DNA of 64,000 nt from Levilactobacillus lanxiensis (lineage in GTDB: Bacteria > Bacillota > Bacilli > Lactobacillales > Lactobacillaceae). The notes below the pieces were generated by a model. That model saw only the letters and a program-made list of their open reading frames with translations. It made no database searches and was not told where the DNA came from. The translations under genes were made by a program, and so were the position numbers. Shown piece after piece: positions 1 to 8,429 of this stretch. Location: assembly GCF_016861655.1 (NCBI RefSeq), contig NZ_BOLN01000004.1:62001-126000 (forward strand). The letters run 5' to 3'. Each line of letters begins with the position of its first letter. The stretch's first letter is position 1.

Positions 1-1
1 A

Positions 2-178
2 GAGGTTGACGCAACTGGTTCTGAAACCGGGAAACCAGACTATTCCGTAGACTACGCAAAGCCTGGCGAATTGCCTAAGAGTTATGAAACTAAACGCGAG
101 ATGCGTGGCGTTAAGACCAAGTATCACCCAATGGGAATGGTCGAAGACGTCTACATCGAAAACACAATCGTAATGTAG
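2..178 (+). CDS. phage tail sheath-like protein, C-terminal end (partial)
   Basis: An open frame enters from the left edge and stops with TAG at 176-178, giving 58 residues ending ...EDVYIENTIVM. The stop lies 13 bases before the tail-tube gene, and in PBSX-type tails the gene just before the tube encodes the contractile sheath, so the assignment rests on gene order. The fragment is too short for family recognition and could instead be a small structural protein next to the sheath. Confidence 0.45.
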   Translation, partial: EVDATGSETGKPDYSVDYAKPGELPKSYETKREMRGVKTKYHPMGMVEDVYIENTIVM

Positions 179-191
179 AGGAGGGAAATAA

Positions 192-629
192 ATGGCTGGA
201 GAAAATTTAGCGGCTTCATTGGAAGATGACGAACCGTTGTTTGATGCCGGGGATGTTGCCATTTACTTGGACGACAAGTTAGTCAAGTACTTCAACGGCA
301 ACGATATGGCTTCCGTTTCGTGGACGACTGATAACGTGACATTGGAAATTGATGCGCAAGGTGCCGGGACCGCCGTTAAGAATCATGATGGCCGTGGGAC
401 AATCACGCTTCACTTGAACCGTGCATCCGACACTTGGCAAGACATCATGGGCTTTGGTGCTTCAACGGGGTATCACAAGATTAACATCGTGACACCATAC
501 GAACACGTTTACGCTGGTAAGGCGCTGTTGACTAAGAACCCTGATATCAACATTGGTGGTACCGCACAAACTGTTGATACTGCATTCTCATGCAACAAAA
601 TCACTTTGGAAGGCAACAAAGCCGCTTAG
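192..629 (+). CDS. phage tail tube protein (XkdM-like)
   Basis: This 145-residue protein starts at ATG after GAGGAGGGA. It has the size and beta-rich look of myovirus tail-tube subunits (residues 55-110 alternate short strands: VTLEIDAQG, GTITLHLN, YHKINIV). Tube subunits stack as hexameric rings inside the sheath and form the DNA channel. It sits directly before the tail-assembly chaperone and tape-measure genes, the standard place for the tube gene. There is no catalytic motif. Assignment is from order, length and composition. Confidence 0.7.
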   Translation: MAGENLAASLEDDEPLFDAGDVAIYLDDKLVKYFNGNDMASVSWTTDNVTLEIDAQGAGTAVKNHDGRGTITLHLNRASDTWQDIMGFGASTGYHKINIVTPYEHVYAGKALLTKNPDINIGGTAQTVDTAFSCNKITLEGNKAA

Positions 630-647
630 GCATAGGAGGATTAATTA

Positions 648-1172
648 ATGTCAGAAGAATTGAACGATATTTTAACGGAAGATGATTCAGCCGCTTCAAC
701 TGGAGCACCAACTAGTGCTCCTAGTAATGTGGGGGATGCCCCCACGGTTAGTGAGCCAGTAGCTCAGACGCCCCAACCAACTCAGGACAAGCCACAAGTA
801 TTGACTGCGGCGCCAACGGTTATGCGCGATGAATCGGATAAAGTTGCCGTAGATAGTAATTTTAATCTGGTTTACGTATTGAAGAATGGGAAGTCTCTCA
901 AGCTGTCAGTGATCAAGCCAGACCTGGGTGTCAGCACGCAACTTTCTGACATGCAAGTTCGAATTGAAGAAACGTCTACTGGTGACCGTTACCTAATGGT
1001 TAACAATGCTGGCGTTTATCAAAAGCTTATGACCGACTTCATCCGAGTTATTTTGGTGGATGGTGCTCCTCTGCATACGGTGACATTTGATAGTCTGTCT
1101 AAGATTGGCATGACTAAGAGTGAGCTGGATGACTTGATGAGCATCATCGTCACGTTTTATCTCTCAGAGTAA
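648..1172 (+). CDS. tail assembly chaperone, short (N) form
   Basis: This 174-residue protein is preceded by AGGAGG and lies between tube and tape measure, the position of the gpG / XkdN chaperone that coats the tape measure during tail assembly. Residues 13-55 are a Pro/Thr/Ser/Ala-rich linker; the rest is a compact domain ending ...SIIVTFYLSE. The reading frame one base further on is open from 1141 to 1407 and encodes a conserved-looking extension, the classic arrangement for a programmed ribosomal frameshift. Two short perfect hairpins (702-721 and 729-745) lie within the linker-coding part. Confidence 0.7.
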   Translation: MSEELNDILTEDDSAASTGAPTSAPSNVGDAPTVSEPVAQTPQPTQDKPQVLTAAPTVMRDESDKVAVDSNFNLVYVLKNGKSLKLSVIKPDLGVSTQLSDMQVRIEETSTGDRYLMVNNAGVYQKLMTDFIRVILVDGAPLHTVTFDSLSKIGMTKSELDDLMSIIVTFYLSE

Positions 1173-1407
1173 TATTTTTTTCAACAAGCGTCAGATCGAA
1201 AAGATTTTCTCTAAGAATCCCGGATTGGCAATGGAATGGTCGGCCTATATTCAAGGAACGGTCAACGTCACCCGTGAGGAAATTCGGGGGATGTCAGGTA
1301 ATGAGCTGAGTATCTTGCAATACGCGACCGAGCAACGTACCAAGGCGAACCGCTACAACCAAGCTGCTGCCATTGCCCTCGCATTTGGAGGGAAGGAGGG
1401 GTCTTAA
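1156..1407 (+). CDS. tail assembly chaperone, frameshift extension (T domain)
   Basis: This frame is +1 relative to the upstream chaperone. It is open from 1141 and stops at 1405-1407, two bases before the tape-measure start. The TTG at 1225 has no ribosome site, so independent initiation is unlikely. A slip of tRNA-Phe by one base on UUU at 1155-1157 (context ACG TTT TAT) would join the frames as ...IIVTF-ISQSNIFFNKRQ..., giving a fusion of about 250 residues. The tail KNPGLAMEWSAYIQG...ATEQRTKANRYNQ resembles T-domain extensions. The frameshift is inferred; a -2 slip would give the same frame. Confidence 0.6.
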   Translation, partial: FISQSNIFFNKRQIEKIFSKNPGLAMEWSAYIQGTVNVTREEIRGMSGNELSILQYATEQRTKANRYNQAAAIALAFGGKEGS

Positions 1408-4400
1408 TTGCCAGATATTGCTGGTGACCGGATATCATACAGAATTGATATCAATGGCCTCTCCCAACTTGATGGGATGAAGCGAACGATTGAACAGATG
1501 GAAAAGCTCGTTCCTGGATTAAATAAATCTGTCAAAAATACGCAACAATCCATTAAGAAAATGAATGACGAAGCTTCACACAGTCGCGTCACAGATAGCT
1601 TGAATCAAGAGAAACGTGGCTTTGATGGACTAACGAGTTCTGTTGGTAGAACCGGTAGTAAGATTGATTGGGCAAACATGAAGACGACCAATCTCACGCG
1701 ATCCATGAAAAAGGCCGGTGGGACTTCTTACTTCAAGAAACAGTCACGTGATTTGGACGCTTTAGGTAACAAGATGCAGTCATTTGGTCGTAAAGCTACT
1801 GTTGCCACGGCTGCTATTGCTGCAGGGGCTGGATTTGCCTTAAAGACGGCAACAGACCTTCAGAATCGATATAAAACAATCACTAACTTGGCTGAAACTG
1901 GTGGTGAAAAGCAGTCCGAGGCAACTAAGAACGTTGCTAAGATGCAGCGGGATGCTACCAAGTATTCAGATACGTACGGCGTTTCCCAGAAGAAGATTGC
2001 TGAAGGATATGAAACTCTTAATCGTCGTGGCTATACAACTAACCAAGCTCTAGGATCTCAGAAGTCTTATCTTCAAGGCGCAATTGCCTCTGGTGATGCT
2101 TATTCTGATGTGGTAAGTAACGCAGCTTCAGCTATTGAGCAATTTGGCATGAAAGTCAATTCTGTTAAGGGGATGGCTTCAGCTAGTAAGACCGCAATCA
2201 ACCAGATGGCATATTCAGCCGATTTGACTGCAACAAGTTTTGGTAACTTGGGTGAAGCACTTAAGTTCTCAGGTCCTGATGCGCATGCTGCTCATCAATC
2301 GCTTCATACGACTGTGGCAGCAATTGGTGATATCTCTAACTTTGGTATTGATGGCAGTCAGGCTGGTACCTCAATGCGGCAGATTTATCAGCGACTGACG
2401 AGTCCACCATCTAAAGGTAAAGCGCCCAATGCTATGAAGGACTTAGGCCTGAAGTATAGTGATTTTCGCGACAGTAAAAATGAACTTCTCCCTATTCAAG
2501 ATATCTTTGAAAAGCTTGCTACTAGAATGAATAAGATGAAGAAGAGCCAAACCGACAAAGGGGCTATTTATGCTGCTCTTTTTGGGGTGAATGCTTCTAG
2601 TGCGGCTCAAGCTCTTGGGAACAGCTATAAGCAAGTCGATGCATTGGATAAGAAAGTTCAGAAGTCTCAGAATATGTATGGTGGCAAGGGCTACGTTTCC
2701 CAACTTTCTGAGAAAAATTTGGATACGTTAAAAAGCCAATGGAACCGTATAAAAAGCGGACTATTAAACGATAGTATAGATGTTTTTAATGCTTGGATGC
2801 CAACATTAACTAAGCTTGCTAAGCAAGTTGCTGATCTTCTTGAAGGGTTCCAAAAGCTACCAGCACCAACTAAGAAATTTATTGGCTTAGGTGTTGGTCT
2901 TACGGCACTTGTTGGTCCAGTTGCGTTATTGGCAGGATCATTGCTCAAGATGCACGGTGCATTGTCTGCCATCATTAAGTTGGGTGGCAAGAGTTCTGGT
3001 GGCAAGACTGGAATTATTGGTCAGATGACTGGTTTTTTAGGAATCGGTAAGAATAATCCTAGAAAGTTTTCACAACGGTCTGGAGCAACACATTTTAGTA
3101 GTCAATCTCGAGTACCAGGAAGTCTAATTGCTAATGGCGTTGACTGGAACGGATTAAATAAGCGGCGTAAATCAGCTAACACACTTACCCGCAATGTTGT
3201 TTCCAAAGTAAAGCCGGGTCGAGCTTTGCTATCTGGAATGGATACACTCAAATCTGGTAGGTCGTGGTTATGGAATGAAACCAAGAGCGGAACTTCAAAT
3301 GTCTTAGGAAAGGCCAAAGGCGGACTTAATTTCTTAAAGAACAGCAAGATTGGAACTGTAGCCAAGATTGGTGGCAAGCTTTCCTCTCGCGTTCCTGTTC
3401 TGGATGTTGCTATGGCTGGGACTAATCTGATTGGCATGAACCAGAAAAATGCTGGTAAAAAGGTTGGTTCGGCTGGCGGTATGTTAGCTGGTGGAGCTAT
3501 TGGTTCTATGTTTGGTCCTATCGGTGGGGTGGCTGGTGCGGCTATTGGTCAGACAATGGGAACTGAGATTGGTTCTACCATTCAAAAGAGCTTGCCTAAG
3601 AAAATGAAGAAATCCATCGGTTCTGCTGTGAAGGATGTTAAGAAGACTTTTAGCAGCTTAGCTAAGCCTTTCAAGGCAACCGTCAAGTCTATTTCAAAAG
3701 TTTGGGGTAGTGCGACGAAGGGAATCTCTAAGGCCTGGTCACAATATGTTATTAAACCACTTTCAGGTAAGAATGGTAGCGCAGCAATCAAAGGAACTCT
3801 GAAGATATTCAAATCTGTACTGGTACCTACGATGAAAATCGCGGGTGTAGCCTTTAAAGTGTTTGGAGCTGCGGTAAAGACAGCAATTAAAGTGGCTGGA
3901 CACATTATTGAAGGCTTTATCAAGACAGTATCTGGTGTCTTTGCATTGATCAGCGATCTAATCCATGGGCGTTGGAAGAATATCTGGAAGGACGCCGTTC
4001 AAATCTTTACCGGAATTTTCGGTACGATTGGCAATGTCCTGGGAGACATTTTAAAAACTGTTTGGGATGGCATCGTAGACCTAGGCAAAAACATTGGCAA
4101 GTTCCTAGCCCATCCAGTCAAGACGATTGAAAGCTGGGTTGGTGGCGGTGGTAGTAGTGCCACACCGTCAGTCAAGGCGCCAGACGTAGCCAAGAGTGCC
4201 CAAAGTAGTAATAAGCAACTTGGTGCTTTGAGCAGTGGCAAGTCAGCAAAGAAGTCGTCAAAGCCTAAAATCAATATTCAAACTGGATTGGCTCATGCTG
4301 CTGGTGGCTTTATGAGAAGCAATCACTTAGCTCTTGTTGGTGAAGGTGGGCCCGAAATGGCTTATCACGCTGGCAAGGGTTACATGCGTTGGCTGGGGAT

Positions 4401-6876
4401 GAATGGTCCCACATTAACTAAGGTACGCTCAGGCGAACGTATCCTTAATGCTCGCGATTCTGCTAGTGTTGCTAAAGGTGGTCTTGGCCGCGGGATGATG
4501 CTTCCCGGCTATGCAAGTGGAACGGCTAAACTGGTCCAAGGTAAGAATAGGTTGGGGTCAGCGAGCCTCAATTTTGACGCGTACGGTGCTTCAACTAAGA
4601 AGTCGACTAAATCACTGAGCAAGCTTCAGAAAGGTTCTAAGCGGCAATGGTCGACTATCCAGCGGAACACCAGTCAAAGTACTGGCCGTATTTCTAAGAA
4701 GACGTCGAAGGATTTTACGTCGATTCAAAAGGATACGGGCAAGACTACTGATTCACTCCGTAAGAACACGGTTGCCGACTTTGACACAATGCAAAAAGGC
4801 TCCATGGCCCAGATGAATCAGTTACACAAGGGGATGAATGCCGTCGCTAAGGCCATGGTAAATGACTTTGACGACATTTTTAGCAAGTTATCCACTTATG
4901 CACACAAGGAAATGGCTGCTGCTATCAAACAGCTTAATGGTGGTGTGAAAGGTATCAACACCGTTTTGAATAAGTTTGGTGGCGGTGGTAGCGTGTTGCC
5001 AATGATTCATTACGCACAAGGTAGCCAAGGACCTATTAGTAAGCACACAATGGCTGTGGTCAACGACGCTAAAGTCGGGCCACGTCAGGAGGCTATCCTC
5101 AAGAGTAATGGTCATGCATACTTGCCTAAGGGAAATGATGTTGTCTTACCATTGGGTCCTGGGGATGAAGTACTGAACGGGTCAGAAACGGCGCAACTAC
5201 AAGACGTCGGAGCCCTACCACACTTTGCTAAAGGGACTGGTGCGCTTAAACGCCTGATCAAGAGTAGTGACAAGCATCCTAAAATGGCATGGAACCGTGA
5301 TTTTAGTTCCAACGTCAAAGGTGGACTAGACACGGCGCTCGGTAATGGCCTGTTTGGCACTGGTAAACGTGCTGCCACACACGTTGGTGTTCCTTGGAAT
5401 GCTGAAGTATGGTCACAATTAAAGTCAGCCATGTCATCTGATAGTGGTGGCGGTTCTGTTCTTCATTCACCAGGTCCTGGCTGGAGAATCAGCTCTGGTT
5501 TTGGATATCGAGGGAAGACTTCTGGAGGAATGTCGAATCATGATGGTACCGACTTCTCTCAAGCAAAAGTAGTCCATGCCTTGGAAGATGCTACTGTCAC
5601 CGAAGCAGGCCCAGGACGATGGCTTGGAAGTGACGGCGTTGGTGAGGTTATTGGAACTAAAGGGGGCCGTCTAAGATTAATTTACCAGGAACTGAATGGC
5701 AAATACCCTAGTGGTGCAACTTTACTTGTTCATGCTGGTGATCACGTTAAGCAAGGCCAGGCTATTGCTAAGCTAGGGCCGAGTGGTACTCACGTCCATA
5801 TTGGTGCAACTACCAAAGGGCTATGGGACCATGGTGGTTCTTCGACTAAGGGGTGGCTCGATGTCACGAAGTTGCATGGTAGTTTTGGCAATCCGGCGAC
5901 TCAAAAAAAATCTAAGAATCCGGCCCTTACTAAGCTGGTTAAATCGGAACTTGGTAAGCGATTGAAATGGGTATCAAATAAGCTTGGAGAAGACTCGATA
6001 GGCAGTATTGGTAGTCTTGGCTTGAGTGGTGGCTTAGCCTCACGTGCCCGCACTCTAGCTGCTGCCTTTAAGAAGCTCTATCCAGCCGCCACTAATTCTG
6101 GGATTGCTGCCGTTTTGGGCAACTGGAATTTTGAATCAGGTGGATTGAATCCTGGGGCAGTTAATAGCAGCGGTGGCGCTTCTGGATTAGGGCAATGGCT
6201 TGGCGTTCGTAAGACAGCACTGATGAACTTTGCTCGTCGTAAGGGTAAGAGCTGGAAAAATGCAGGCCTACAACTAGAGTTTGCCCTAAAAGGGGATGGC
6301 TCCGATAGTTCTTTGCTGAAGAGTGTTATTCGTGGTAAAGGTTCAGTCGCATCGCTGGCAGCCCGTTTTTCTAATGGCTGGGAGCGAGGCGGCTATACCT
6401 CAGAACACGTTGCTGGAGCACGCCAGGTACAAGCTGCATTACATGCTAACGGTGGCTGGGCTAAGAACGGAAAGCTTAATATCTTTGGTGAAGCTAAGGG
6501 CGAGAATGAAGTTGCTGTCAACACTAAGCGGCCGAGTGCAGACCCGCTGTTACTAGAAGCTATGAGTGACCGAGCAATTAAAGCACCTAACAGTGTTTTT
6601 GGCCAGTTCAGGTCCTTTGCTAAGATGCAGCATGAATTTGCCAAGATGAAGGACTCACAGGCGAAATTTGCTAAAACTGCTAAGGCGGCTACACCGACTA
6701 AGTCAAATGGATTAGTCGTACGACCACAGATTACGTACAGTCCTAAATTTGTTATTAATGGTTCAACGGATCCTAAAGAAGCTCAGAAGCTTGTTGCCAA
6801 ACAGGCGGCTAAGGATCGTCGTCAGTTTGAATCGATGATGAATGATTTGTGTGACCGGTTAATGTCAGTTGAATAG
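1408..6876 (+). CDS. tape measure protein with M23 peptidase and tail-lysozyme domains
   Basis: This 1822-residue protein starts at TTG 1408 after GGAAGGAGGG. It sets tail length and travels through the tube. The N-terminal third is helical/coiled-coil with tape-measure sequence around residues 130-500, followed by Gly/Ala-rich membrane-like segments (about 490-515 and 680-730). An M23 endopeptidase domain spans about 1350-1480, with zinc-ligand motifs H1378-DGT-D1382 and H1462-V-H1464. A phage tail lysozyme domain spans about 1545-1670, with probable catalytic E1576 in NFESGG and later GASGLGQW. The two wall-cutting domains would let the tail open peptidoglycan during DNA injection. PBSX calls this position XkdO. 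Confidence 0.93.
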   Translation: MPDIAGDRISYRIDINGLSQLDGMKRTIEQMEKLVPGLNKSVKNTQQSIKKMNDEASHSRVTDSLNQEKRGFDGLTSSVGRTGSKIDWANMKTTNLTRSMKKAGGTSYFKKQSRDLDALGNKMQSFGRKATVATAAIAAGAGFALKTATDLQNRYKTITNLAETGGEKQSEATKNVAKMQRDATKYSDTYGVSQKKIAEGYETLNRRGYTTNQALGSQKSYLQGAIASGDAYSDVVSNAASAIEQFGMKVNSVKGMASASKTAINQMAYSADLTATSFGNLGEALKFSGPDAHAAHQSLHTTVAAIGDISNFGIDGSQAGTSMRQIYQRLTSPPSKGKAPNAMKDLGLKYSDFRDSKNELLPIQDIFEKLATRMNKMKKSQTDKGAIYAALFGVNASSAAQALGNSYKQVDALDKKVQKSQNMYGGKGYVSQLSEKNLDTLKSQWNRIKSGLLNDSIDVFNAWMPTLTKLAKQVADLLEGFQKLPAPTKKFIGLGVGLTALVGPVALLAGSLLKMHGALSAIIKLGGKSSGGKTGIIGQMTGFLGIGKNNPRKFSQRSGATHFSSQSRVPGSLIANGVDWNGLNKRRKSANTLTRNVVSKVKPGRALLSGMDTLKSGRSWLWNETKSGTSNVLGKAKGGLNFLKNSKIGTVAKIGGKLSSRVPVLDVAMAGTNLIGMNQKNAGKKVGSAGGMLAGGAIGSMFGPIGGVAGAAIGQTMGTEIGSTIQKSLPKKMKKSIGSAVKDVKKTFSSLAKPFKATVKSISKVWGSATKGISKAWSQYVIKPLSGKNGSAAIKGTLKIFKSVLVPTMKIAGVAFKVFGAAVKTAIKVAGHIIEGFIKTVSGVFALISDLIHGRWKNIWKDAVQIFTGIFGTIGNVLGDILKTVWDGIVDLGKNIGKFLAHPVKTIESWVGGGGSSATPSVKAPDVAKSAQSSNKQLGALSSGKSAKKSSKPKINIQTGLAHAAGGFMRSNHLALVGEGGPEMAYHAGKGYMRWLGMNGPTLTKVRSGERILNARDSASVAKGGLGRGMMLPGYASGTAKLVQGKNRLGSASLNFDAYGASTKKSTKSLSKLQKGSKRQWSTIQRNTSQSTGRISKKTSKDFTSIQKDTGKTTDSLRKNTVADFDTMQKGSMAQMNQLHKGMNAVAKAMVNDFDDIFSKLSTYAHKEMAAAIKQLNGGVKGINTVLNKFGGGGSVLPMIHYAQGSQGPISKHTMAVVNDAKVGPRQEAILKSNGHAYLPKGNDVVLPLGPGDEVLNGSETAQLQDVGALPHFAKGTGALKRLIKSSDKHPKMAWNRDFSSNVKGGLDTALGNGLFGTGKRAATHVGVPWNAEVWSQLKSAMSSDSGGGSVLHSPGPGWRISSGFGYRGKTSGGMSNHDGTDFSQAKVVHALEDATVTEAGPGRWLGSDGVGEVIGTKGGRLRLIYQELNGKYPSGATLLVHAGDHVKQGQAIAKLGPSGTHVHIGATTKGLWDHGGSSTKGWLDVTKLHGSFGNPATQKKSKNPALTKLVKSELGKRLKWVSNKLGEDSIGSIGSLGLSGGLASRARTLAAAFKKLYPAATNSGIAAVLGNWNFESGGLNPGAVNSSGGASGLGQWLGVRKTALMNFARRKGKSWKNAGLQLEFALKGDGSDSSLLKSVIRGKGSVASLAARFSNGWERGGYTSEHVAGARQVQAALHANGGWAKNGKLNIFGEAKGENEVAVNTKRPSADPLLLEAMSDRAIKAPNSVFGQFRSFAKMQHEFAKMKDSQAKFAKTAKAATPTKSNGLVVRPQITYSPKFVINGSTDPKEAQKLVAKQAAKDRRQFESMMNDLCDRLMSVE

Positions 6877-6883
6877 AAGGAAG

Positions 6884-6909
6884 GGTCTCCTATTGTGGGA
6901 GGCCTTTTT
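6884..6909 (+). terminator. intrinsic terminator/attenuator after the tape measure gene
   Basis: GGTCTCC at 6884-6890 pairs with GGAGGCC at 6898-6904 around a 7-base loop and is followed by TTTTT. It lies between the tape measure and the next tail gene, which has no obvious promoter of its own, so it probably trims rather than ends the tail transcript. Confidence 0.6.
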
Positions 6910-6940
6910 ACATATAGCGTTTTTGAGAGGAGGAATATCT

Positions 6941-7945
6941 TTGGCGACTAAGAAGACACTTAAAACATATACGCAAAAGATGACAACGGCTAAGACTGCC
7001 TATAACAAGGCTAAGTCCACATATACTAAGAACGAGAAAGCCGTATCCACGCTGAAGACTAAGCTATCTAAGGCTAAGACGGCTAGTGAGAAGTCGACCA
7101 TAAAGTCAAAGATAACTAGCGCCAACAAGTCCGTGAAAAAATCCAAGAAAAAAGTCACGAAGGCTAAGACAGCGTATACAAAGGCCAAGAGTAACCTGGC
7201 ATCATTTAAGAAGAGTCAAGCTGCCGAAAAGCGCAAGGCGACAGTGAAACTAAAGAAGAAAATGATTACGCAAATGCAAAAGGACAAGCCGGGCTACTGG
7301 AAGGCTAAGCGGCCATTTGTCATTCCTAAGTATCCCGGAACTATGCATAGCTACGTTTTCATCGATAATACGACTGAGAGTGAGACGTCCACTAGCGACA
7401 TGACCACGAACTCGATTGCGCCAGGACAATACATTAATCACTTTGTGCAGAACCAGCCAACACAACGGCAGATTGACGGGAAGCTGGGTGGATCATCTAC
7501 TTCGAAAGTGCCTGGTCTTAAGAAGCAGTATGACATGCTGAAACGCTGGGGCAAGAATGGAACAGAAGTTGAGTTGCACCATGGGCAACGAAGCAGTAAT
7601 AGTGCCGTTTTAACGTCTACTGGCCTGACTTTTGACGCGCCAAGAGATAATGCTTTACCGGTATCTGTTTCATTGGAAGACGTTAAGTGGGCCACCAGTG
7701 AAATTAAAAAGAGTTCAAAGAAGAAAACGACTGGTAAGCAAGAGGCTGGTAGTGGTCCCAAATCGGTAACGCAAGGAACACGGAAAAAGGCCAAGCCTAA
7801 GGCCGGAAAATTTACCACAATTAAAAAAGGCGATACCTACTGGGGATATCACGTTAGTTTTGGAACGTCGATTGCTAAGCTGCGGAGCTGGAATGGGTAT
7901 CCGGACAGAAAATTGCCAATCGGTAAAAAGGTCAGAGTGAAGTAG
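6941..7945 (+). CDS. LysM-domain tail/baseplate hub protein (XkdP-like)
   Basis: The protein has 334 residues from TTG 6941, which follows GAGAGGAGG; an in-frame TTG at 6869 was rejected because it would translate through the terminator hairpin. Residues 1-100 are a very basic Lys/Ala/Thr coiled coil. The central part is phage-specific. The last 45 residues (FTTIKKGDTYWGYHVSFGTSIAKLRSWN...LPIGKKVRVK) are a LysM fold, which binds peptidoglycan. XkdP-type proteins follow the tape measure and link the tail tube to the baseplate. Confidence 0.75.
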   Translation: MATKKTLKTYTQKMTTAKTAYNKAKSTYTKNEKAVSTLKTKLSKAKTASEKSTIKSKITSANKSVKKSKKKVTKAKTAYTKAKSNLASFKKSQAAEKRKATVKLKKKMITQMQKDKPGYWKAKRPFVIPKYPGTMHSYVFIDNTTESETSTSDMTTNSIAPGQYINHFVQNQPTQRQIDGKLGGSSTSKVPGLKKQYDMLKRWGKNGTEVELHHGQRSSNSAVLTSTGLTFDAPRDNALPVSVSLEDVKWATSEIKKSSKKKTTGKQEAGSGPKSVTQGTRKKAKPKAGKFTTIKKGDTYWGYHVSFGTSIAKLRSWNGYPDRKLPIGKKVRVK

Positions 7946-7955
7946 GTGACGGCAC

Positions 7956-8423
7956 TTGTATCGTAATACGATTCAGTTTAATAAATATCAGCTACCAGAG
8001 ACATTTAGCATGACGCTCAGTGGGGTTAACTACAAATTCACAATTCGATATAACTATGTTAACGACAGAATCTACCTAACAATTGCTGACGAAAATGGTG
8101 TCGATATTGTCACGAACGAAAAGCTGGTGGCTAAGGAACGGCTTTTTGCGGGGGTGTCGGATGCCAACTTACCTAAAGACGATTTAGTTTTAATCGATGA
8201 AACAGGTAAGACAACCATCGTCAATTTTTCCAGCATTAATCAGGATATTTTTATCAGCGTTGATGATACGTTTACCGGAGAGCTTGACCCAGGCAACACG
8301 GATGATGGAATTTTTAATCCAGACGGGGATGATGCCAATATGGGATTCGATGATGACGACTCGAATGATGAAGCTAACTCTGATGATGACGATGATGGCT
8401 TGGATGACTTGGACAGGTGGTGA
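7956..8423 (+). CDS. phage baseplate-region protein, acidic C-terminus
   Basis: This 155-residue protein starts at TTG 7956, 10 bases after the LysM gene. Residues 1-100 look like a beta-rich domain (TFSMTLSGVNYKFTIRYNYVNDRIYLTIADENG). Residues 105-155 are extremely acidic (about half Asp/Glu) and end in DDLDRW. It has no PBSX counterpart that I recognise, but it lies in the baseplate cluster and is probably a structural or chaperone component. The acidic tail might balance the very basic flanking proteins. Confidence 0.5.
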   Translation: MYRNTIQFNKYQLPETFSMTLSGVNYKFTIRYNYVNDRIYLTIADENGVDIVTNEKLVAKERLFAGVSDANLPKDDLVLIDETGKTTIVNFSSINQDIFISVDDTFTGELDPGNTDDGIFNPDGDDANMGFDDDDSNDEANSDDDDDGLDDLDRW

Positions 8424-8429
8424 TAGCTA

